Source: Gigantopelta aegis (taxonomy: Eukaryota > Mollusca > Gastropoda > Neomphalida > Peltospiridae). From it: 64,000 nt of DNA. The position numbers and the translations under genes are program-made. The stretch's first letter is position 1; each line of letters begins with the position of its first letter. The notes beneath the pieces were generated by a model that was not told where the DNA came from, did not search any database, and saw only the letters and a program-made list of their open reading frames with translations. The stretch spans positions 7,354,660 through 7,418,659 of the forward strand of contig NC_054708.1 of NCBI RefSeq assembly GCF_016097555.1. Direction: 5' to 3'. Shown one piece after another: positions 55,516-64,000 of the stretch.

Positions 55516-55826
55516 CCAGTTTATCGCCAAGAATCGTCGAGTTATCGCCACGTATCACCTGTTGACACTGACGTCATAAAAGCGGCGATAAGACCCCGCC
55601 CTGCTAGAGCTACTTGAGCCTGGAGCCAACCCGCAGACCTGAATGGCAGAGGCCAACAAGTGGTGATGCTTGATTAAAACCACTTCCAAGAATGTGAGAA
55701 CTTTTCGCGCTCACACTGCAACAGGCGGTTGCACCGCAGTAACTGACAAGCCAACACTCGGGTAAAGTTTTGCTGCATAATTTATAGGTTCCCTTATCCC
55801 ATATCAATTTCCATTGGCGATAATGC
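55516..55826. mobile_element. Possible MITE with TTATCGCC inverted ends
   Basis: tttatcgccaagaatc on the left and ttggcgataatgc on the right are inverted relatives, and a further ttatcgcc lies at 55532. The interior is GC-richer than the surroundings and has a 65-codon - strand frame (55807-55610) of unknown meaning. A T25 run lies at 55376-55400. Confidence 0.35.
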
Positions 55827-56029
55827 TATAATTTTTAAAATAAGTGTGGTATCCACAGTGTCAACCCACCCACAGAGTACACAGAACACAATGTTGTTGT
55901 TTGTTTGTTTTTGTTTTTGTTTTTATTTTTAATGTACCCAGAAGACAGAATGGCAGTATCAGGGTTGGGGTGCCTTGAGCTCATTGTCTCACAATATATT
56001 TTTAATTACATATGGTATACATATTTTTA

Positions 56030-56535
56030 ATACATTACATATAAATGGCAAAATATATACACACTTACAGATCTGTATTTATTACAGACACATGAATAGA
56101 CATAATCAACACACCTTATGTATATACATGTATACACATAAACAGAATACAGGACGGTTGTTGTTGTTTGTTTTTTGTTTTTGTTTTTTTGTCGATGTTT
56201 GTTTGCTGTTATTTTTGTTGTTGTTGTTGTTGACTGTTTTTTATTATCTGGGGCCAAAAAGGGCAAATAACGAAAATGAAAATATGTTATGTATAAAATT
56301 AACATTGGGAAAAAAGATGTGAAAAAGGAGTAAAAAGTGCGAAGAAGGTAATTTAGAATAAATATATCTCAATATTTGATAAATTTAATCAGCTTTTACG
56401 CTGCTTGAAATAAATTGTGCCACTGCTTCCATTGTTTCTTGAAATCTTTGTAATTACCATTTTTAAATAAGATACATTTTTCAGTTTCCAACTTTTCTTT
56501 AATAATAGTTTTTAAGTTGGACAAGTTTATATGAT
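56030..56535 (-). mobile_element. LINE 3'-end fragment, second copy
   Basis: On the - strand it holds the end of the reverse transcriptase frame (as at 56890-56830) and a 3' UTR ending gccatttatatgtaatg. It is colinear with the 3' end of the longer copy at 56536-59236 but diverged. Strongly 5'-truncated, as usual for LINEs. Confidence 0.82.
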
Positions 56536-56827
56536 ATAGACAGTTTTATATACATACATATAAATGGCAAAATATATACACACGAATAGATAAAATCCAT
56601 GTATATTGTTGTTGTTGATATTTTGTTTGTTTGTTTTTTTTATTATTTTTTTTTAATTATTATTTTCTGGGTCCAAGAAGGAAAAAAAGAAGAAAAAGGA
56701 GATGTTATTTACGGAATTAGTATTGATACAAGAAAGTATTATAAAAAGATGTGTGAAGGAGTATAAAGTGCGAAGAAGGTATTTTAGAAATAGATATATC
56801 TCAATATTTGATAGATTTAATAAATTT

Positions 56828-57415
56828 TTATGATGTTTGAAATAAATTATACCACTGCTCCCATACTGTCTTGAAGTCTTCATAATTACCATTTTTATAT
56901 AAGATACATTTTTCAGTTTCCAACTTTTCTTTAATTATAGTTTTTAAGGCAGAGAAGTTTAATTTTTGTTTTTGTATTTTCATGGAATAAATATAATATT
57001 TTATGTTAATAATTAACCAGTTTATTGCATATGTATTTGTTTTTTTAAGCAGACCCAAAATGGCAATATGTTTATCTATAATTATGCACTCTTCTATAGT
57101 ATTGAATATCCAGTTTGTAATATCTTTCCAAAATTCTTTAACATAGCAACACTCATAAAATAAATGTTCAATTTTCTCTGGCATACGATTACAAAAAGTA
57201 CATTTATTTGAATTAATATAATGTATTATATATAGAAATGTGTTAGTAGCGAGAAATCTGTGTAGAATTTTATATTGAAACCAACGTAAAGTTGTATCTC
57301 TAACGCATTTAAATGGTATATTGTAAAATATATTCCATTCTGCTGGTAAATAACAAAAACCTTTATTTTTATATTTTAATTGAGACTTTGGAATGGTTTT
57401 TGTGTAGCATAACAA
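56828..57415 (-). pseudogene. LINE ORF2 C-terminal part (195 codons open)
   Basis: RWFQYKILHRFLATNTFLYI, then CTFCNRMPEKIEHLFYECC and VKEFWKDITNWIF: the reverse-transcriptase-associated zinc-binding segment that follows the polymerase in L1-like elements. It is part of the dead copy above and separated from the polymerase by frame breaks and a SINE. Confidence 0.85.
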
Positions 57416-57977
57416 TTTATATATTTCTCTACATCCCGTTTTGTCTTTAAGAAGTTGTTTTAGCTTGTGGGGGTAGACTGGTTTTTCGTTTGTAATTGAC
57501 TCGTTTATTTCATCATTATGTTTTCCATATATTCCTTTGAAACATTTAACTGCATTAATTAAAGAAGCATACTCTAGAAAATTAGTTTTTATATTAAATT
57601 TTGCAATAAAATCGCATAGATTTAGAAATCCTCCATCAGTATTAACTAAATCACTAATGAAACAAACTCCATTTTCTGCATATTATTTTTAAAAAATAGG
57701 CTTCTTATTTATTAATATTTTACTGTTAAACCAAATATTTATACCAGCTATATCGTTTTCATTTTCTATTGGTTGTTTACACTGGATGTTTCGCCAGCTA
57801 TCTAAAACATCTTCCCAAAAAGGGTTAGTCAGATTTTTTATTTTTAAATTAATAAAATGTTCACCATATCTAATTAGTTCTTTGGTCGATATACCTGTAA
57901 CTGACGAGAAGAGACATGCCAGTTTTGTGTTGTTTAAAAATAACCTTCTTATTCACGTTGACTTTAATGATGTTATA

Positions 57978-58360
57978 TTTGGCCTCGGTGGCGTCGTGGC
58001 AGGCCATCGGTCTACAGGCTGGTAGGTACTGGGTTCGGATCCCAGTCGAGGCATGGGATTTTTAATCCAGATACCGACTCCAAACCCTGAGCGAGTGCTC
58101 CGCAAGGCTCAATGGGTAGGTGTAAACCACTTACACGGACCAGTGATCCATAACTGGTTCAACAAAGGCCATGGTTTGTGCTATCCTGCCTGTGGGAAGC
58201 GCAAATAAAAGATCCCTTGCTGCCAATCGGAAGAGTAGCCCATGTAGTGGCGACAGCGGGTTTCCTCTCAAAATCTGTGTGGTCCGTAACCATATGTCTG
58301 ACGCCATATAACCGTAAATAAAATGTGTTGAGTGCGTCGTTAAATAAAACACTTCTTTCT
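57978..58360 (+). mobile_element. tRNA-derived SINE (family B), full length with 15-bp target duplication
   Basis: Flanked by tttaatgatgttata at 57963-57977 and 58361-58375, a perfect 15-bp duplication. Head ggcctcggtggcgtcgtggc with B box gggttcggatccc, body gcaaataaaagatcccttgc, family B tail gtgtggtccgtaaccatatg then gtcgttaaataaaacacttc and a ttct end. It defines the family B ends and is inserted in the LINE, opposite in orientation. Confidence 0.96.
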
Positions 58361-59237
58361 TTTAATGATGTTATAAACGTAGATAATTTAATCATTTTTA
58401 ACCCCCCGTTTTTATGGTCTCTTTTAATTTTGTCAGGTTTATTTTGCCAAATGAATTTGAAAAATCGCTTATTTAACTTGTCAACTAACTGTTCTGACGG
58501 GGATGGTAGCGAAATTAACAAATTTGTTATTTTTGGTAATATTAGTGATTTTAACACTGTGAGTCTGCCTAATGGTGTAAGTTTACGGGCACTCCAAGCT
58601 TTTAATACAATTTCCATTTCTTCTATTTTTGGCTCGAAATTATCTTTAATAATATCTTGTAAATTTAAAAAGAAATTAATACCTAATAAAGTAAATTTAA
58701 TTGAACACCATGCTAACTTCCATCTAGAATGATGAAACACTTCTTTTGAATATCTTTTCCTGCCTATCCATATTATCTTTGACTTTGAATAATTTAGCTT
58801 CAGACCAGATATTTTTGCAAAGAAATCCAGTGTAAGTGTATTATACAGGGAATTTGGGGATCCATCCAAGATAAAGGTAGTGTCGTCGGCATATTGAGAA
58901 ATCAGGAATTCTTCTCTATCAATATGTATACCTTTGATTTCTTTATTATTACGTATTAAAATTGCAAGTATTTCCGCACATATTACAAATATGTAAGGAG
59001 ATAATGGGTCACCTTGCCTACAACCTCTATTTAATTTAAAACCTTCTGATAAGTGTCCATTTTGTATTACTGCTGAGACAGAATTTTTATAAAATGTTTT
59101 TATCCAGTTTTTAATAGAAGTCTTAAAATTAAAAATATCTAAAGCTTCTTGAATGAAAGACCATGATAGAGAATCAAAAGCTTTTTCAAAGTCTACTAAT
59201 AGTAGCTGACCTGGTATATTTTGTGTTAGTAGTTAGT

Positions 59238-59755
59238 AGTAGAACTAATTTTAATCGGATTGCTAACAACACTGCGTAGTCTTCAATGTCCAGGTAACAT
59301 TTCGTCAGTAAATAATAATTTAAATATTGACCAATCACACTTCGCCTTTTATAACGTTATTTGGGAGCATACAAATTCTAAAAATATCGGGCGAGTCTAT
59401 TTTAGTGGCCGCAGTACAGCGAACCATACCAATACGTACAGGATAGGTTATCGGTCTTCAATTTTACATTAAAAATTATTTATTTATTTATAAAGAAAAC
59501 TAACTAAATCAGTCTTCAGTTTTACATTACAAATTATTTATTTTATAAAATAAAACATGTCTTAAGGCATTCGTAATTCACACGAAACATGTCGTATACC
59601 CTCAGGATAATTCGCAATGTTTTCAAATCACTGGCATGATTCTGCAAGTAAGGTTTTGATTGGTGGACATGAGCTCCAACTGGCTGGTGTTAGATCCACA
59701 TGTAATAGTGGAGCTAATTTTAATTAGAGTGCTTACATTTAATCTACAAGTAAGA
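59238..59755. mobile_element. MITE, copy 2 of the 19621 family, one end rearranged
   Basis: Blocks atgtccaggtaacattt, tttaaatattgaccaatcac, aaaaatatcgggcgagtc and tcactggcatgattctgcaa match 19660-20174 in order. The right end is kept. The left end carries the terminal motif (ctaattttaatcggattg) in inverted orientation relative to copy 1. It cuts off the LINE. Confidence 0.8.
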
Positions 59756-60132
59756 AAACAAGTTTTGTATGACATTTAAAAAATTCAAAGAATATTTTAC
59801 TAATTAAAATGTTTTCGAAAGTTTACAATTTTAAACATCATATCTTATAGTCTATTTGTTTCAGTCTCCAGTGTACACTGCATAACAAATGTACATTAAA
59901 TGAAAGTATATTAATTTATTGGGTATGAATAATAGTATTTACAAAGAACATTACTGTAAAAACATATGACAATATTGGTGAAATAACAGTGTTGTCAAAG
60001 TGAAGAGAATCTCTTTTGACTCTGAGAAATGTTACGGTCACTACATTGCTCAGTCACGGCGCGAAACTAACAAAATAATGCATGCAGTCTATACTTTGTT
60101 GTAAACATCTCTGAGTCTATTGAACTGATTGG

Positions 60133-60356
60133 GTTTTTTCTCGTTCCAACCAGTGCACCACAGCTGGTCAAAGGCCGTGGTATGTGCTTTCCTGTCTGTC
60201 GGAATGTGCATATAAAAGATCCCTTGCTGCTAATGGAAAAATGTAGCGGGTTTCCTCTGATGACTACAAGTCAGAATTACCAAATGTTTGACATCCAATA
60301 GCCGATGATTAATTAATCGATATGCTCTAGTGGTGTCGTTAAATAAAACAAACTTC
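60133..60356 (+). mobile_element. SINE (family A), headless
   Basis: Begins tttctcgttccaaccagtgc and keeps the body (gtgcatataaaagatccctt) and full tail (tcgttaaataaaacaaac). The tRNA-like head is absent. Confidence 0.87.
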
Positions 60357-60473
60357 TTGTTGTAAACATAACTTTACTTCGTTTTATTGTTCCAGTTCTG
60401 TGTGTTTGGATGCATGTTTGCGTGTTAAATATTTCAAGTCCAGCATCTCACAATCTAAACTCCATCACTGGCC

Positions 60474-60607
60474 GAGGTATGTGCTGTCCTGTTTGTGGAA
60501 ATGTGCATATAAAAGATGTAACGGCTTACCGCTAAGACTATAAATGAGAATGTAGCCTATGATTAATAAATCAATGTGCGCTAGTATTGTCTTAAACATA
60601 ACACACT
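60474..60607 (+). mobile_element. SINE (family A) fragment
   Basis: ggccgaggtatgtgctgtcc, gtgcatataaaagatgtaac and gattaataaatcaatgtgcg; compressed by deletions. Confidence 0.75.
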
Positions 60608-60757
60608 TTATAACTCTCACAATCTAAAATAACAGAAGTCGTTTCATATTGTACACACGTGTAATTACTTTTACTTATTGTGTCCCCATGATACACAAAA
60701 TCTGAAGAGGTTAACTATTAAACTATAAGATGAGAATACAAATTTAAATAGAATCGA

Positions 60758-60778
60758 CCCCCCCCCCCCCCCCCCCCC
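60758..60778. repeat. C21 homopolymer
   Basis: Run of C followed by accacccattaatt; the length is probably uncertain. Confidence 0.9.
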
Positions 60779-60857
60779 ACCACCCATTAATTGCTAGCTT
60801 ACTAAAACAGATTTTTAATAGATGTACCATGATAGGATCCAGTTCTGAATCTAGTAA

Positions 60858-60990
60858 CAGGGGCGGATCCAGGTAATGTTTTAGAAGGGGGAACTAACGG
60901 GGAAAGGGCACACTACGCATGAACCAACTCGTCAAAAGGGCATCCCGCATCCCAATGGAACAAAAATAAAAGAGGGGGGAAAATGTGCAC
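60858..60990. mobile_element. hAT-type MITE fragment
   Basis: caggggcggatccaggtaat is the end of the 48001 family; the rest is diverged and no second end is visible. Confidence 0.55.
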
Positions 60991-60999
60991 TTACATTGA

Positions 61000-61075
61000 T
61001 CCGATCGCTCGCCTGATGTGCGGTCGGTATGGGATCAATGCCCGTCGGTGGGTCCATTGGACTATTTCTCATTAA
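61000..61075 (+). mobile_element. SINE (family A) head fragment
   Basis: ccgatcgctcgcctgatgtg, cggtcggtatgggatcaatg and ttggactatttctcatt; the tRNA-like part only. Confidence 0.75.
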
Positions 61076-61622
61076 GTAATAAAACATCATTCCAAGATAT
61101 TATATTATTCGACATGTCTCTTTCCTTCATTATGACACCAGTATAAAATATGTTTACATAGGACTATACAATAAACAAAGGCAAATGCAAACTTTCTAAT
61201 TATAAATACCTTTGTTTGTTTAAATTATGTGATTTATTTTTGTTTTGTTTTTATTATTTTATTTTTTTTATTTTTTTTAATTTTTATTTGATTATTGTTC
61301 GAAATAATTGGCTTAGATTTTTGTTTTTTGATAGGTCACCCGATGAGAAGATAGTCGTTTTCTTTTAAAGAATAAATGACCCAGTCTGTCTTTCTACTAG
61401 AAAATGAAATTATTGCGTTGTAATATTTATAGGCATGTAGCAACTACTGTAGCTGAAGGTATAACCTTATTTTGTAAAACAAAATTCGATATTTTTGGCG
61501 AATAGGGCAATTATGAACATTAATAAAACCCTTGAAATAAATATTTTTACTAGCTAATATAAAAACAGTCATTACTCTATTAAACCTACACTTGGACTGT
61601 TTTGTGCAGTGATACGAACTTA
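61076..61622. other. Intergenic, nothing recognised
   Basis: AT-rich sequence with T runs near 61260. Confidence 0.4.
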
Positions 61623-61916
61623 GACGGGATTTAGCTCAGTCGGTTGAGTGCTCGCTTGAGGTGCGTCGCAGGATCGAATGGTGGATCCATTAAGCTGATT
61701 TTATCTCGTTCCAACCAGTGCACCACAACTGGACAAAGGCCGTGGTATGTGCTTTCCTGTTTGTGGGAAAGTGCTTATAAAAGATCCCTTGCTTCATTAG
61801 GAAAAATGTAGCGGGTTTCCTCTTATGACTACGAGAATGACCAAATGTTTGACATCCAATAGCCGATGATTAATTAATCAATGTGCCCCAGTGGTGTCGT
61901 TAAACAAAACAAACTT
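61623..61916 (+). mobile_element. tRNA-derived SINE (family A variant), well preserved head
   Basis: gacgggatttagctcagtcg gives an A box (tagctcagtcgg) closer to a real tRNA than the other copies, followed by ggatcgaatgg, ccagtgcaccacaactgg, gtgcttataaaagatccctt and tail gtcgttaaacaaaacaaac. Confidence 0.9.
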
Positions 61917-63462
61917 TGATACGAACTTGAATATGCTGGTGGTATTTTAGTTAGATATAGATAGATCAAAGAGCCCACTTTCGTTTCTTTTTTCTTTCTT
62001 TTTTATTTGTTTTGTTTTGTTTTGTTTGTTTGTTTTTGTTGTTGAGATACTGCACATGCCTTTTTCACATGTCCTTCTTCAAAGGTGTGTCAAGAACGAC
62101 ATCTCTGTAATTTATGTCAGCTGCTAAAAAAGAAAAAAAGAAAAAGAAAGAAGCTACAGCCATCGTACAGCATGGCGTGTTTGTCCCAGGTTGATCTTGT
62201 CTCGTTGACATGTGTGACACCTCGATTCTCAGTTTGACAGATTTGTCTCGATACGCTCAAGTGTGATATGATCGAGACTCCCAGATAATTCTCGCTCGTT
62301 CGACACAGGTGATGCAACCTTAACTGTCGAGACTCTGATAACTCTCGCTCGTTCGACATAGGTTTATCGTGTTGACGCAAACTTTGACTTGTAGATAAGG
62401 TATTCTTTCAAACATGTGTTTAGTTTTGTCTGTTTGATTTTAGACCCGAATATTTGAAATAGCTTCCCACAAAATTAACCACCCCAGTAACTAGTACTAG
62501 TGGTGTTTGTTTGAATTTTAAGTTATTATTATTGTGCACATTGGCAGTCACACCCCACCCTGCCGCCCCTGACTAGGGAAATATAGCATTTTTCATTGTC
62601 TCAACTTACTATTCTTAATATTCAAATATTGAAAATACTGATCGCTTCACTTCTGTCCTTGATCGCTACACAAAATTTACATTGTTAAATAGTTCAACAT
62701 AAATATAAATATTTTAACTCAGCAAAATTAGTCATATATATATATAAAGTATATATAAAGTAAGAACCTTTTGTATTTTTACGGGGGAAAAAGAAGAGCA
62801 TAATACTTAATTTTGTGAAACTACAATCGTAAGCCTATTGAATAGTTTCTAGAAAGTTCTATAATGATCGATAGCCAAATCGGTCAAATTGGTTATAAAA
62901 CAAAAAGTGTATCAGATGTCGGAAGCGGTATGAAGAGATGGTAACTCTGCCCCCATCTCGGAACATTATGCATGGTCTTTCCAAGATGAAACGCTAATTA
63001 AAATATAACTGTCACCCCACCCCCTTCACCCTCACACCCATCCCTGTTGCTGGCATTTTCTGACAGCTGTGCGTATTCGTATAGACCTAATAATAGAGAA
63101 TTCAGACGCAAACAATTATTTCAAATATTAATATTGAAAATATTTTCGATAAAAAATTACAAAGCATCTGAATTATTTTTTTAATATTTCAAAACAAAGC
63201 TTTTAAATATTCGCACGTGTGGCCCCACGATAATAAATTTTGTTTATTATTTTCTGATTGTTTTACGATTTGAATTTTTAAATTTGAATTTAAATATTAA
63301 TTTCATTGACATAATCACATGGTTGGCGTTTGTTTCAGTTTTAACGTTTTCATACCGCCACTTTGATCGATCAAATATTTATTCACATTTCTCTATGTTT
63401 ACAATTATAACTCGCGGTCATTTTTGCCATGGGAAATGATGAAGCGGCGAGTTTTGGCGTCC
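61917..63462. other. Intergenic, minor duplication
   Basis: A 60-bp direct duplication around 62280-62365 (tctcgctcgttcgacac/ataggt twice) is the main structure. An 87-codon - strand frame (62380-62117) spans it and is not convincing. Elsewhere AT-rich. Confidence 0.45.
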
Positions 63463-63469
63463 TATAAAA
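63463..63469 (+). promoter_or_regulatory. Candidate TATA box (tataaaa)
   Basis: tcctataaaatgc lies about 100 bases before the first of six regularly spaced ATGs at 63570, a normal distance for a promoter with a short 5' leader. Inference only. Confidence 0.35.
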
Positions 63470-63567
63470 TGCTATCTTCAAACAGCGCGATAAAACCAAC
63501 ATCTTCGCATAAGAAGTTCACACGAGAACAAGGAAGCTTGGTGTGGCTTTCAAAAACGGGTCACCAA

Positions 63568-63815
63568 AAATGAATCAGAAAACACTGTTAGTGTTACTTG
63601 TTTAGCTGTTGGCTAAAATGAATCAGAAAACACTGTTAGTGTTACTTGTTTAGCTGTTGGCTAAAATGAATCAGAAAACACTGTTAGTGTTACTTGTTTA
63701 GCTGTTGGCTAAAATGAATCAGAAAACACTGTTAGTGTTACTTGTTTAGCTGTTGGCTAAAATGAATCAGAAAACACTGTTAGTGTTACTTGTTTAGCTG
63801 TTGGCTAAAATGTGG
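63568..63815 (+). repeat. 48-bp tandem repeat, five copies, each with an ATG and a short hydrophobic frame
   Basis: ATG at 63570, 63618, 63666, 63714 and 63762 each opens MNQKTLLVLLV followed by TAG. A sixth ATG at 63810 opens a different sequence (MWAYIFKL). The five units are identical. The peptide resembles the start of a signal peptide, so the array may be a multiplied first exon of a secreted-protein gene, or chance. Confidence 0.9.
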
Positions 63816-64000
63816 GCTTATATTTTCAAATTGTGAAAACATAACGAAATATACATGAAATATTGAAAAACAAAATAATATCAAAGTTAGTGATAATGGT
63901 CGTCGTTCATTAAGAGAAATGTTTGGTGATGTCCTATATGACAAAACATGACGAAATCATATAAATTTACAATCGACTGTCTAATCCTGCTTGAGGCATG

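Larger units (their letters stand above)
56536..59236 (-). mobile_element. 5'-truncated LINE, L1/Tx1-like reverse transcriptase
   Basis: Reading the - strand from 59220: LLVDFEKAFDSLSW, GCRQGDPLSPYIF, the catalytic QYADDTTF, GLKLNYSKSKIIWIG, WSARKLTPLGRLTVLKSL and FFKFIWQNKPDKIKRD. After an inserted SINE, a degraded middle leads to the C-terminal zinc-knuckle-like part (CTFCNRMPEKIEHLFYECC) at 57415-56828. These motifs are those of L1/Tx1-type LINEs. The endonuclease half is absent; its place is taken by the MITE at 59238. Several frame breaks lie between 57415 and 57970. The 3' UTR ends in tatatgtatgtat. Confidence 0.9.

Overview
The window is AT-rich animal genomic DNA with spliced genes, GT-AG introns, tRNA-derived SINEs, Tc1/mariner DNA transposons, MITEs, a LINE and many satellite arrays. 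The commonest SINE (tRNA-like head, body with a tataaaagatccctt-type segment, tail ending ttaaacaaaacaaac) and the bodies of several MITEs look like those of mollusc genomes, so a gastropod or related mollusc is the best guess. That guess rests on remembered families, not on a search.

Two host genes can be read with confidence. On the + strand, five exons between 2745 and 15737 encode the C-terminal tail of a DENND1 (connecdenn) protein, a Rab35 exchange factor of clathrin/AP-2 endocytosis; its N-terminal DENN exons lie before the window. On the - strand, four exons (43610 down to 31563) encode a complete 152-residue CENP-A, the centromeric histone H3 variant. It shows the two-residue-longer loop 1 and the Trp-Gln-Ala that separate CENP-A from ordinary H3. 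Three weaker coding candidates lie between them: a two-exon - strand gene of 117 residues (23387 to 22567), a - strand exon of 56 codons (22442 to 22272) and a + strand terminal exon with a poly(A) signal (21231-21388). I could not name these three.

Layout: 1-16500 is the 3' half of DENND1, its introns filled with a 100-bp array, SINEs, a Tc1-like transposon, a 66-bp array made from a SINE head, and a 45-unit 31-bp array with higher-order structure. 16500-26700 holds MITEs and the weak gene candidates. 26766-29352 is one MITE whose end has been multiplied about 27 times in 87-bp units. 31500-43700 is the CENP-A gene; a Tc1-like element sits in each of its last two introns (one with an intact transposase, one of DD35E spacing with a single stop), and a 3.6-kb element with inverted ends sits in intron 1. 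43700-64000 is almost wholly repeats: SINEs, hAT-type MITEs, microsatellites, an L1/Tx1-like LINE remnant with a nested SINE, and, at the end, a 48-bp array in which every unit carries a start codon downstream of a TATA box.

The recurring theme is that pieces of mobile elements become tandem arrays here: a SINE head (66 bp), a SINE body (101 bp), a MITE end (87 bp) and a MITE interior (59 bp). I saw no LTR element, retrovirus-like gene, Polinton, rRNA, genuine tRNA gene or CRISPR array.
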